A stretch of DNA of 64,000 bases, from assembly GCF_036208045.1 (NCBI RefSeq), contig NZ_CP121472.1, forward strand, positions 62,001-126,000. The letters run 5' to 3'. Of the stretch, positions 38,386 through 46,517 are shown in pieces. Both the position numbers and the translations under genes were made by a program. Numbering within the stretch: the first letter of the stretch is position 1; each line of letters begins with the position of its first letter. Below the pieces are notes generated by a model, which saw only the letters and a program-made list of their open reading frames with translations, made no database searches and was not told the DNA's origin. The stretch comes from Thiorhodovibrio winogradskyi (GTDB taxonomy: Bacteria; Pseudomonadota; Gammaproteobacteria; Chromatiales; Chromatiaceae).

Positions 38386-38641
38386 ATGCCGACCCCTGAT
38401 GACCCCTCCGCCCAGCTCCAGACCCAGAACCGGCCCCCCACCGCCCTCACCCAAGGCAACCACGCCCTGCGCCACGGCGACCCGGCCCAAGCCATCCGCC
38501 ACCATGCCCTCGGCCTGGTCGATGAACCCAGCCACCAAAACGGCCCCATCGCCGAGCCTGCTCTACCAGTTGCTGTGGGACGCCCGCCTGCTGCTCGACT
38601 GCGACGATGACGAGCAAGCCCGCGCCTGCGCAATCGGCTAG
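38386..38641 (+). pseudogene. 5' fragment of TPR/glycosyltransferase family gene, copy 2
   Basis: The same architecture as the fragment at 36994: MPTPDDPSAQLQTQ start, ALTQGNHALR repeat, then a deletion and the out-of-frame piece SLLYQLLWDARLLLDCDDDE to a stop at 38639. The 200 bases before it (38187-38385) are also repeated before copies 3 and before the fragment at 44946, so the duplicated unit includes the upstream DNA. Confidence 0.75.
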
Positions 38642-38651
38642 AATCCTCATC

Positions 38652-39629
38652 ATGCGCCACCCCATCGACCCCCGGATCGACTGCGTCTTCAAGGCCCTGC
38701 TCGGCACCGAGACCAACCGCGCCCTGCTGCTGCACTTTCTCAACGCCATGCTCGGCGCCGAGCTACCCGCCCCGATCAGTGGTGTCGAGATCCTCAATCC
38801 CTACAACGAGCGCGAATTTCTCGACGACAAGCTCAGTATTGTCGACGTCAAGGCCAGGGACGACCACGGCGGGCTCTATCAGATCGAGATTCAGCTCTTA
38901 AGCTACCGCGACCTGCCGGCCCGCATCAGCTATGGCTGGGCCGATCTCTATAGCTCTCAGCTCAGCGACGGCGAGCCTTACAGCACGCTCAAGCCCACCT
39001 ACGCCATCTGGCTGCTTGCCGAAGACCTGCTCCCGGATCCTGATGTCTACCTGCACGACTTCCGCCTGCGCGACCCCCAAGGTCGCGGTCTGCTCAATCA
39101 CGGTGGCATTTGGCTGCTGGAGCTGAACAAATTCCATGCCGAGTGGGTCAACACCGAGCAAGAACGTTGGCTGAAATTTTTCAAGGAAGGCGTCACCCTC
39201 GACACTGACGCCCTTCCGCCCTGGATGCAGACCCCCGAGATGAGGCAAGCCATGCGCACCCTAGAACGCTTCTCCGAGAAAGACCGCGCCTACCACGCCT
39301 ACCAAGCGCGGCAGAACTATCTGCGCCAGCAGATGAGTATCCAACAAGAGCTCGATGAACGCCGCGCCGAGGCCGAGCAGGCGCGTCAATTCGCCGAGCA
39401 GGCACGCGCGGCCGAAGAGCAGGCACGCGCGGCCGAAGAGCAGGCGCGTCAATTCGCCGAGCAGTCACGCACCGCCGAAGAGCAGGCACGGTTGGCGCTT
39501 GAACAAGAGCGTGTGGCAAAAGAACAAGAACGCGCAAAGGCCGACCAGGAACGTGCCGAGAAGGAGGCTGCTTTGGCCGAACTAGCGTCTTTAAAGGCAC
39601 AAATGCAGGAGCAAGGGCGCACTGAGTAG
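38652..39629 (+). CDS. Rpn-family PD-(D/E)XK nuclease, tandem copy 2
   Basis: A 325-residue near-duplicate of copy 1 with the same active-site residues (Asp65, Glu79, Gln81). Only a handful of residues differ in the domain (for example Val for Ala in PDVYLHDF and Gly for Ser in GRGLLNHG). The coiled-coil tail has five heptads (39381-39485) instead of two, which accounts exactly for the 21 extra residues. The intact frame in each copy suggests selection or a very recent duplication. Confidence 0.85.
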   Translation: MRHPIDPRIDCVFKALLGTETNRALLLHFLNAMLGAELPAPISGVEILNPYNEREFLDDKLSIVDVKARDDHGGLYQIEIQLLSYRDLPARISYGWADLYSSQLSDGEPYSTLKPTYAIWLLAEDLLPDPDVYLHDFRLRDPQGRGLLNHGGIWLLELNKFHAEWVNTEQERWLKFFKEGVTLDTDALPPWMQTPEMRQAMRTLERFSEKDRAYHAYQARQNYLRQQMSIQQELDERRAEAEQARQFAEQARAAEEQARAAEEQARQFAEQSRTAEEQARLALEQERVAKEQERAKADQERAEKEAALAELASLKAQMQEQGRTE

Positions 39630-39828
39630 AGGAAAACCGAGGAAAACCGGGACAGACCACGTTGACACAAGCGACCCGGTGCACCAACCCCGGCGCCATT
39701 GCCTTGCACTCCGCCGTGTTTGTAACTATGCTTTCGAGCATCATCACGCTGCAACCACCCGTAAGGACACCCCCAAGGACTCCTAAGGCTGAGCAACCGC
39801 CGGCCCATCTCCGCCGCCACCGCGGCTC

Positions 39829-40126
39829 ATGCCGACCCCTGATGACCCCTCCGCCCAGCTCCAGACCCAGGCCCAAACCCAGAACCGGCCCCCCACCGCC
39901 CTCACCCAAGGCAACCACGCCCTGCGCGACGGCGACCCGGCCCAAGCCATCCGCCACCATGCCCGCGGTCTGGTCGATGAACCCAGCCACCAAAACGGCC
40001 CCATCGCCGCGCAGCTCGCCGAGCCTGCTCTACCAGTGGCTGTGGGACGCCCGCCTGCTGCTTGACAGCGATGATGACGAACAAGCCCGCGCCCGCTTCA
40101 CCGCGGATAACAGCGAACTGCACTGA
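39829..40126 (+). pseudogene. 5' fragment of TPR/glycosyltransferase family gene, copy 3
   Basis: Third copy of the truncated 5' piece, with the lead extended by one extra QTQ-type repeat. After the internal deletion it reads SLLYQWLWDARLLLDSDDDE and continues to ARFTADNSELH and a stop at 40124. It is slightly diverged and followed by about 50 extra bases before the next Rpn gene. Confidence 0.7.
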
Positions 40127-40176
40127 CACCTCCCCGGCGAAGCCACCCCCCTGCGCAATCGGCTAGAATCCTCATC

Positions 40177-41319
40177 ATGCGCCACCCCATCGACCCCCGG
40201 ATCGACTGCGTCTTCAAGGCCCTGCTCGGCACCGAGATCAACCGTGCCCTGCTGCTGCACTTTCTCAACGCCATGCTCGGCGCCGAGCTACCCGCCCCGA
40301 TCAGTGGTGTCGAGATCCTCAATCCCTACAACGAGCGCGAATTTCTCGACGACAAGCTCAGTATTGTCGACGTCAAGGCCAGGGACGACCACGGCGGGCT
40401 CTATCAGATCGAGATTCAGCTCTTAAGCTACCGCGACCTGCCGGCCCGCATCAGCTATGGCTGGGCCGATCTCTATAGCTCTCAGCTCAGCGACGGCGAG
40501 CCTTACAGCACGCTCAAGCCCACCTACGCCATCTGGCTGCTTGCCGAAGACCTGCTCCCGGATCCTGATGTCTACCTGCACGACTTCCGCCTGCGCGACC
40601 CCCAAGGTCGCAGTCTGCTCAATCACGGTGGCATTTGGCTGCTGGAGCTGAACAAATTCCATGCCGAGTGGGTCAACACCGAGCAAGAACGTTGGCTGAA
40701 ATTTTTCAAGGAAGGCGTCACCCTCGACACTGACGCCCTTCCGCCCTGGATGCAGACCCCCGAGATGAGGCAAGCCATGCGCACCCTAGAACGCTTCTCC
40801 GAGAAAGACCGCGCCTACCACGCCTACCAAGCGCGGCAGAACTATCTGCGCCAGCAGATGAGTATCCAACAAGAGCTCGATGAACGCCGCGCCGAGGCCG
40901 AGCAGGCGCGTCAATTCGCCGAGCAGGCACGCGCGGCCGAAGAGCAGGCACGCGCGGCCGAAGAGCAGGCGCGTCAATTCGCCGAGCAGGCACGCACGGC
41001 CGAAGAGCAGGCACGCGCGGCCGAAGAGCAGGCACACGCGGCCGAAGAGCAGGCGCGTCAATTCGCCGAGCAGTCACGCGCGGCCGAGGAGCAGGCACGC
41101 GCGGCCGAACAGCAGGCACGCACGGCCGAGGAGCAGGCACGCGCGGCCGAAGAGCAGGCACGGTTGGCGCTTGAACAAGAGCGTGTGGCAAAAGAACAAG
41201 AACGCGCAAAGGCCGACCAGGAACGTGCCGAGAAGGAGGCTGCTTTGGCCGAACTAGCGTCTTTAAAGGCACAAATGCAGGAGCAAGGGCGCACTGGGCG
41301 CCCGCGTTCGACACGCTGA
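40177..41319 (+). CDS. Rpn-family PD-(D/E)XK nuclease, tandem copy 3 with expanded heptad tail
   Basis: A 380-residue version of the same protein with the same catalytic residues. The tail has twelve heptads (40906-41157). Its end differs from copies 1 and 2: after MQEQGRT the frame runs into the 3' part of a glycosyltransferase gene (GRPRSTR, then stop), so the last residues come from a recombination junction at about 41290-41296. The tail is long enough to form a stable rod and oligomer. Confidence 0.85.
   Translation: MRHPIDPRIDCVFKALLGTEINRALLLHFLNAMLGAELPAPISGVEILNPYNEREFLDDKLSIVDVKARDDHGGLYQIEIQLLSYRDLPARISYGWADLYSSQLSDGEPYSTLKPTYAIWLLAEDLLPDPDVYLHDFRLRDPQGRSLLNHGGIWLLELNKFHAEWVNTEQERWLKFFKEGVTLDTDALPPWMQTPEMRQAMRTLERFSEKDRAYHAYQARQNYLRQQMSIQQELDERRAEAEQARQFAEQARAAEEQARAAEEQARQFAEQARTAEEQARAAEEQAHAAEEQARQFAEQSRAAEEQARAAEQQARTAEEQARAAEEQARLALEQERVAKEQERAKADQERAEKEAALAELASLKAQMQEQGRTGRPRSTR
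40906..41157 (+). repeat. Twelve tandem 21-bp heptad-coding repeats in Rpn copy 3
   Basis: Twelve 21-base units encoding ARAAEEQ-like heptads (variants ARQFAEQ, ARTAEEQ, AHAAEEQ, SRAAEEQ, ARAAEQQ) lie head to tail. The corresponding arrays hold two units in copy 1 (38001-38042) and five in copy 2 (39381-39485). All differences are whole units, so reading frame is kept. Confidence 0.9.
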
Positions 41320-41494
41320 TCTTTTCGGCACCCCGCGCCGCCACAAAGGCCTGCTGGAGACCCCCCAGGCGCTCGCCAGCCTCCAGCGGCCCGAGCGGCT
41401 GTCTCTCATCGTCGGCCGCTTCCCGCGCGGCGAGCCCGGCGCGCTGTTGCAGTTTGTCAGGCGCATTCATGCCGCAAATTCATCTTTTGTCTGA
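41296..41494 (+). pseudogene. 3' fragment of TPR/glycosyltransferase family gene
   Basis: In the second frame here the DNA reads APAFDTLIF...GTPRRHKGLLETPQALASLQRPE followed by LIVGRFPRGEPGALLQFVRRIHAA and a stop at 41492. The GTPRRHKGL motif is the start of the GT-B C-terminal (donor-binding) half of a GT4-type glycosyltransferase. It begins in the middle of the gene where the 5' fragments upstream of the Rpn genes leave off, so the three Rpn genes lie between two pieces of one gene. Confidence 0.7.
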
Positions 41495-41577
41495 AAACGA
41501 CGGTTGGGAGTCCTGGATCTCCGATCATCGCCGCCGCACCTTGATTTTCCGTCGCCATTCGGAGTTCACCTAATATC

Positions 41578-41862
41578 ATGAACAAAATCATCTTTGAAAC
41601 CGATGTGCAATCGGATCGGATCCTCCATCTTCCTGACGAGATCCCCATTGGCGCTCATATCCGTATCATGATTCAAACCCTGTCCTCCGTGTCGACGAGC
41701 CGCCACAGCAGGCGTCCCGCTCGCCATCGCGATTTTCAGACGGTTGCTTTCCCGGTCACCGAATTTGAGTTGCCGACCAAGCGATCCGTTTATCAAGGCC
41801 CGCCTTTGACGCTCCAACAAATGCGCGATGCCATCGACTGGGAGGCCGGACAGCGGCAATGA
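41578..41862 (+). CDS. Antitoxin-like protein upstream of a broken vapC
   Basis: A 94-residue protein, beta-rich at the N-terminus (RILHLPDEIPIGAHIRIMIQ) and basic in the middle, in the position of a VapB antitoxin: it overlaps the PIN gene by four bases (ATGA at 41859). The last 30 residues (PPLTLQQMRDAIDWEAGQRQ) are the type of tail that binds PIN toxins. No strong ribosome binding site before the ATG. Confidence 0.6.
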   Translation: MNKIIFETDVQSDRILHLPDEIPIGAHIRIMIQTLSSVSTSRHSRRPARHRDFQTVAFPVTEFELPTKRSVYQGPPLTLQQMRDAIDWEAGQRQ

Positions 41863-42287
41863 TCGCTCCAAGGATCGCCTTGGATACGAATATCGTTCTG
41901 CGTTACCTGATGAAGGATGATGTGGAGCAAACGCAATGGGCGACGCAGTTCCTGCGTGTGCGCTAATGTCTGTTGTTGCCCACCGTGATCTTGGAGACCG
42001 CTTGGGTGATGGGATCAAAACGCGGCTACGCGCTCGAGCCGGCGTGCGTTGCCGAGCGGCTGAGACACATCGCTGGCTTGCCGACAGTGGAGGTTGAACA
42101 GGCGCCCTTGTTTGCTCAAGCAATCAATTGGTATGAGGCTGGGATGGATTTTGCCGACGCGCTCCATCTTGCGCTGTCAGGCAATGCCGGTTTTGCAACC
42201 TTCGATCAGGGCATCAAAACCTTCGCGGATCAGCAGCAGCTGTTGGTTCCGGTTACACTGCTTCCTGGTGATCGAGAAAACAATTAG
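41859..42287 (+). pseudogene. VapC-like PIN-domain toxin gene with in-frame stop
   Basis: The frame from 41859 reads MIAPRIALDTNIVLRYLMKD..., the PIN start with its first Asp, then hits TAA at 41964-41966 after FLRVR. Beyond the stop the same frame continues to 42287 with the remaining motifs: ILETAWV (Glu), DFADALHLAL (Asp) and GFATFDQGI (Asp). A single nonsense mutation therefore separates the first acidic residue from the other three. Either the toxin is dead or an internal start makes an inactive piece. Confidence 0.8.
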
Positions 42288-42300
42288 AAACAATAAGGGC

Positions 42301-42478
42301 ATGGCCCCTCCAATCAGTCTGCTCTCCCAGTGGCTGCGTGACGCCCGCCTGCTGCTCGACAAGCGCTTCGATCACATGAAAGCCGACATGGACAAGCGCT
42401 TCGAGCAAGTCGACAAGCGCTTCGACGAAATGCTCAAGCGCCACGACCGGCACTTTAACCCCAGCCGGTCAACCCGCC
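42301..42478 (+). pseudogene. Glycosyltransferase-family fragment joined to a coiled-coil segment
   Basis: The frame starts MAPPISLLSQWLRDARLLLD, matching the SLLYQWLWDARLLLD piece found before the other Rpn genes, and then changes to a charged helical repeat (KRFDHMKADMDKRFEQVDKRFDEMLKRHD). It runs straight into the Rpn gene at 42479. The recurrence of this small piece before each Rpn gene is noteworthy. Confidence 0.5.
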
Positions 42479-43354
42479 ATGCAAGCACTCCTCAGCCCCA
42501 CCAACGACTATGTCTTCAAGCGGCTCTTCGCCGAGACCCCAGAGCTGCTGGTTGCGCTGAGCAACGACCTGCGCCCCGATCTACCCGACATCACCTCGGT
42601 CTAGATCCACAATCCCAACATCGAGCCCAGCGATCTCACTGGCAAATACATCATCCTCGATGTGCTGGCCCGCGATGCCGAGGGCCACTGCTACAATGTC
42701 GAGGTGCAAGTCCGCCGCCATGGCGCCTGGGACCAACGTGGCCTGTTCTACCTGGCGCGCACCCTGGGTGGCCAGCTTCAGGCCGGCGAGGACGATCAAG
42801 CACTGCGCGCCTCCATCGGCCTGCACCTGCTCGACTTCGACCTGTTCAACGCCACCCAGGCCCAATGCGAGCAAGCCATCTGGCGCTTTGAGATGCGCGA
42901 TGAAATCCAGCCCCAGGTCACACTGGGCAACAGCTTGCAGTTGAATCTGGTCGAACTGAACAAGGCCGACCGTCTCGGCCTCCCCCCAGGCCCACTGCGC
43001 ACCTGGATTACCTTTTTCAAGCACTGGCAGGAAGAACTGACCATGACCGCCATCACTCACCCACCCGTGATCCAAGCCATGAACCGCCTGCGCGCCCTCA
43101 GTGCCGATGAAAAGGCTCGCCACCAGGCTTTTGTCCGCGAGCGGGCACTCCACGATGAAGTCTCCTTTCTCAATGAAGCCAAGCGCGAAGGTCGCAAGGA
43201 AGGTCTCGAAGCCGTAGCCCGCAATCTCCTGGCCATGAACCTCCTGACCGATGAGCAAATTGCAAGCGCCGCCGACTTAACTGAAGCGGCGGTCAAGGCG
43301 CTGCGGCATCAGGTCGTGACCGAACGAGCGACAGATCGCCACGATGCCCGCTAA
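42479..43354 (+). pseudogene. Rpn-family nuclease gene, fourth and divergent copy, with in-frame stop
   Basis: The frame begins MQALLSPTNDYVFKRLFAETP, typical of the Rpn family, and is stopped by TAG at 42602-42604 after LPDITSV. It resumes in the same frame with IHNPNIEPSDLTGKYIILDVLARD and NVEVQV, the D and ExQ parts of the nuclease core, and ends with the usual small C-terminal helix domain (EGLEAVARNLLAMNLLTDEQI). It is only distantly related to the three tandem copies. One base change separates it from a full 291-residue protein. Confidence 0.85.
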
Positions 43355-43357
43355 CCC

Positions 43358-43823
43358 ATGCCCAGCCCGGCACCATCATCAGCGCCCAGCGCCCGCGCCT
43401 CTGCTGCCGGCCGCCGTGATGGATCGGTTCGCCCCACCGCCCTCACCCAAGGCAACCACGCCCTGCGCGACGGCGACCCGGCCCAAGCCATCCGCCACTA
43501 TGCCCTCGGCCTGGTCGATGAACCCAGCCACCAAAACGGCCCCATCGCCGCGCAGCTCGCGGCCAATCTGGTGCGCGCCCGCCGCCGCTATCGTCAAGCG
43601 CGCTGGCCAGCCGCGGCAAGCGGCGCGCCCTTGCAGGTCGCCGTGGTCTGCTGGTCCTTGTCGGAAAACCCGCCGGTCGCGCCCATACCCTGGCCTGTCT
43701 CTACCAGCATCTGGCTGAGCAGCGCCCCACCCAGCCCCAAGCCAATCCCAGCCCCAGCCGCGCATGCCCAGCCTGCTCTTCGGGCTGCTCTACCCGGCAA
43801 AACGGGGTCCGAACACCTGTTAT
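43358..43823 (+). pseudogene. TPR/glycosyltransferase family fragment
   Basis: N-terminal part of the family: ALTQGNHALRDGDPAQAIRH, NLVRARRRYRQARWP and LQVAVVCWSLSENP. After that the true frame (GRAHTLACLYQHLAEQ) is reached only by a frameshift, and homology ends near 43790. GRAHTLACLYQHL is the GT-B acceptor-side motif that the complete relative shows as GRAHVLSSLYQAL. The 3' end faces the minus-strand tumA gene. Confidence 0.7.
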
Positions 43824-43841
43824 TGTCAGTCGACAATCCGC

Positions 43842-44192
43842 TTAAGTGGCCAGAATTTGGAACTGGGTAGCTTTGGCAATCGGGCGCACCTGGCGCTTGT
43901 CGCGTTGCATCTCAACAAGGCCGTAATGTGCCATGGTCTTGAGCGTGCGCGAAAGATTGCTGGGCTTGCGTCCGGTGGCGGCCGCTAGCGCCGTGATCGA
44001 ATCCGGGTGGGTTTCGCTGATGACCTTGAGTAAGGCGCGATTGTCGTCACTGAGCACCTCGGCGAGCGACTTCATGGATGTGAACCAGACCTTGGGGTCA
44101 TCGGGCTTCGGCTGGTACTCCCCCCGGGCAATCGCCAGCATTCGGGCGCGGATCTGTTCTTGCGGCATGATTCCAATGACAATGGTGTTCAT
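43842..44192 (-). CDS. TumA-like HTH antitoxin/regulator
   Basis: A 116-residue protein with a winged helix-turn-helix in its second half (NRALLKVISETHPDSITALAAATGRKPSNLSRTLKTMAHYGLVEM), like the HTH partners of TumE toxins. It overlaps the upstream toxin-like gene by four bases on the minus strand. Expected to neutralise the toxin and repress the operon. Confidence 0.75.
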   Translation of the reverse strand: MNTIVIGIMPQEQIRARMLAIARGEYQPKPDDPKVWFTSMKSLAEVLSDDNRALLKVISETHPDSITALAAATGRKPSNLSRTLKTMAHYGLVEMQRDKRQVRPIAKATQFQILAT

Positions 44193-44554
44193 CGATCTTG
44201 AACCTCTAGCAATACGCGGTCCACCTCGGCGAAAAAATCACTGAGCAGTTGGTGTGCATCCTGAAACTCGTACGGCACCCCTTTGTCTGCACGGTGGCGG
44301 TGCTTGTGATCAAAGGTCAGAATGCGACCAGCATATTTGAATGTTCGCGGTGGCTTAACCGCGTGCGCGTTGTCATAACCAAGTATGCGTTTCCCAGATG
44401 GCTCGTGAAGTGTCAGTGAGTAGCGAATGCCATGGGGAATCTCGCGCGAAGGCTCGACTCGCCACGCCTCGATCTTGAGCCAATAGCCATGCTCTTGGTC
44501 AATAATCTGCCCGTGGAGGTCAAGAAGAGTGTCAATTCCAGCATCCGCGCCCAT
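44189..44554 (-). CDS. TumE/DUF6516-family toxin
   Basis: A 121-residue protein with the TumE-family pattern: a beta-rich N-terminal half (YWLKIEAWRVEPS, YSLTLHEPSGKRILGYDNAH) and the conserved FDHKHRHRADKGVPYEF followed by a helix (DAHQLLSDFFAEVDRVLLE). It lies directly upstream of the HTH gene with ATGA overlap, the usual tumE-tumA order. The biochemical target is not known. Confidence 0.75.
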   Translation of the reverse strand: MGADAGIDTLLDLHGQIIDQEHGYWLKIEAWRVEPSREIPHGIRYSLTLHEPSGKRILGYDNAHAVKPPRTFKYAGRILTFDHKHRHRADKGVPYEFQDAHQLLSDFFAEVDRVLLEVQDR

Positions 44555-44634
44555 GCCCTAAGTATATCATCTGTTGATAATGATTGCCGGCTCGATGAAA
44601 TCGGCTGGCCCGCACGAAAACAGCCGTGCACCTC

Positions 44635-44703
44635 CCGCCGCGAGCGCCAGCTCGAACAAGCCCTGGTCGCCAACCCGCGCCAGTTTCTGGCTGAGCTCGG
44701 CGA
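44635..44703 (+). pseudogene. Short fragment of a YhcG/DUF1016-type nuclease gene
   Basis: The frame reads RERQLEQALVANPRQFLAELGD, which matches the RERxLExALVxxxxxFLLELG segment of YhcG/DUF1016 (PD-(D/E)XK) proteins. Nothing of the rest of that protein is present. Confidence 0.45.
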
Positions 44704-44734
44704 TACACTGATAATTAGCGCAATGGAAGCCAGT

Positions 44735-44800
44735 ATGTTCAACCGCATCGCCATGATCGGCCTCGGCGACATCGGCCTGCCCACCGCCACGCTCTCTTTA
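44735..44800 (+). pseudogene. N-terminal fragment of a nucleotide-sugar dehydrogenase gene
   Basis: The ATG at 44735 starts FNRIAMIGLGDIGLPTATL, the Rossmann-fold beginning (IxVIGLGYIGLP) of UDP/GDP-sugar dehydrogenases such as WecC. Homology stops after about 20 residues, where the repeated upstream DNA of the glycosyltransferase family begins (about 44800). It looks like debris of a sugar-nucleotide gene. Confidence 0.5.
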
Positions 44801-44945
44801 AGAAACCTCGGCACCGTTGTCTTGCACTCCGCCGTGTTTGTGACTATGCTTTGAGCATCATCACGCTGCAACCACCCGCAAGGACGTCCCCAAGGACTCC
44901 TAAGGCTGAGCCACCGCCGGCCCATCTCCGCCGCCACCGCCGCTC

Positions 44946-45480
44946 ATGCCCACCCCTGATGACCCCTCCGCCCAGCTCCAGATTCAGGCCCAGCGCCAGA
45001 CCCGGCTCTAGATTCAGGCCCAGCCCCCCACCGCCCTCACCCAAGGCAACCACGCCCTGCGCGACGGCGACCCGGCCCAAGCCATCCGCCACCATGCCCT
45101 CGGTCTGGTCGATGAACCCAGCCACCACAACGGCCCCATCGCCGCGCAGCTCGCGGCCAACCTGGTGCGCGCCCGCCGCCGCTATCGTCAAGCGCGCTGG
45201 CCAGCCGCGGCAAGCGGCGCGCCCTTGCAGGTCGTCGTGGTCTGCTGGTCGCTGTCGGAAAACCCCGCCGACCTGGCGCATCCCGTCAAGCCGCGCATGC
45301 CGAGCCTGCTCTTCGGGCTGCTCTACCAGTTGCTGTGGGACGCCCGCCTGCTGCTCGACATCGATGATGACGAACTCGCCTTCGTCGGCGCCGCGCACGC
45401 CCGGCCGCTGGCGGACTGGTTACAAACCCATGGCAGTCTGCCGACGCTCGCTGACCTCCCCGGGCGGCGCTGGAATCAGC
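44946..45480 (+). pseudogene. TPR/glycosyltransferase family fragment with in-frame stop
   Basis: One of the longer copies: MPTPDDPSAQLQIQ start, stop TAG at 45009, then ALTQGNHALRDGDPAQAIRH, LQVVVVCWSLSENPADLAHP, LFGLLYQLLWDARLLLDIDDDELAFVG and TLADLPGRRW, after which homology stops. The region where the complete relative has its acceptor-binding GT-B half is deleted between CWSLSENP and ADLAHP. The DNA upstream (44810-44945) is shared with the copies at 38386 and 39829. Confidence 0.75.
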
Positions 45481-45536
45481 CCCTCCGAACGCGCAAAAGA
45501 TCGCCACGATGTCATGTCGTTGAGAACAAAGTCGCC

Positions 45537-45797
45537 ATGAAATGGAATGAAATCCAAGCCGCTTACCCTGACACCTGGCTCGTGGTAGAGGCCATCCAAT
45601 CCCACAAAGAGGACAACATTTTTGTTGCCGATGACATCGCCGTCGTGGAACAATGTTCGGACGGTGCCGGTGCGTTTTCTACTTATCGTCGACTTCATCA
45701 GCTTGATCCGGCGCGCGATTGGATCTTTGCGCATACCAGCCGCCCGCATCTGCGCGTCGAAGAACGGCCCTGGGTCGGGATTCGCGCTGGCAGATGA
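45537..45797 (+). CDS. Small hypothetical protein paired with an aspartic protease
   Basis: An 86-residue protein starting MKWNEIQAAYPDTWLVVEAI. It is rich in aromatic and charged residues, ends RVEERPWVGIRAGR, and its stop overlaps the start of the protease gene (ATGA). I recall similar small proteins next to retropepsin-like genes in other bacteria, but no function is known. The 5' end lies just after a glycosyltransferase fragment and a short stretch resembling the 3' end of the Rpn gene at 42479. Confidence 0.7.
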   Translation: MKWNEIQAAYPDTWLVVEAIQSHKEDNIFVADDIAVVEQCSDGAGAFSTYRRLHQLDPARDWIFAHTSRPHLRVEERPWVGIRAGR

Positions 45798-46177
45798 CGC
45801 TTGTTTATCGGGATTCCTTGCTGTTCACATCTGTCACTGTTGTGCATCAAGGTGTCCGGTTGGATATCGCGGAACTTTTGGTCGATACCGGTTCCGCCAC
45901 CACCCTGCTTGCCATCGATGCGGTCGCTCCCTTGGGTATTCAGCCAGAGGTCACTGATCATCTTTGCCGGATACGCGGGGTAGGCGGTGTGGAGTATGTC
46001 TTTTCTCGAACAATCGACGCAATCATGGTTGCTGGGCACGAAATTACTTCAATCGACATCGAATTCGGCGCATTAGACTACGGGTTCAGGATGAATGGGA
46101 TATTGGGTTTGGATTCCTTGCTTCGCGCAAACGCGGTGATTGATCTGCATTGTTTAACCATTGAGTGTCAAGAATAA
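45794..46177 (+). CDS. Retropepsin-like aspartic protease
   Basis: A 127-residue single-domain protein. The catalytic motif LLVDTGSATT (Asp31) is followed by a flap region and by the hydrophobic-hydrophobic-Gly motif in GILGLDSLLRAN, as in retroviral-type proteases that work as dimers. The ATG at 45794 overlaps the upstream gene; a longer reading from 45719 would run through that gene. No signal peptide. The substrate is unknown; the neighbour at 45537 is the obvious candidate partner or target. Confidence 0.8.
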   Translation: MTLVYRDSLLFTSVTVVHQGVRLDIAELLVDTGSATTLLAIDAVAPLGIQPEVTDHLCRIRGVGGVEYVFSRTIDAIMVAGHEITSIDIEFGALDYGFRMNGILGLDSLLRANAVIDLHCLTIECQE

Positions 46178-46517
46178 GACTCAGCGCATGACCGCCACCC
46201 CATGCCAAACGCCCAGCCTCCCACCGCCCTCGCCCAAGGCAACCACGCCCTGCGCCACGGCCCAAGCCATCCGCCACTACGCCCTCGGTCTGGTCGATGA
46301 ACCCAGCCACCAAAACGGCCCCATCGCCGCGCAGCTCGCGGCCAACCTGGTGCGCGCCCGCCGCCGCTATCGTCAAGCGCGCTGGCAAGCCGCGCCCAGC
46401 GGCGCGCCCTTGCAAGTCGCCGTGGTCTGCTGGTCGCTGTCGGAAAATCCCGCCGACCTGGCGCATCCCGGCAAGCCGCGCATCCCGAGCCTGCTCTTCG
46501 GGCTGCTCTACCGGTTG

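Noticed and set aside
38001-41157. Heptad repeats as a CRISPR array
   Set aside because: The units are in frame, have no spacers and encode a regular coiled coil.
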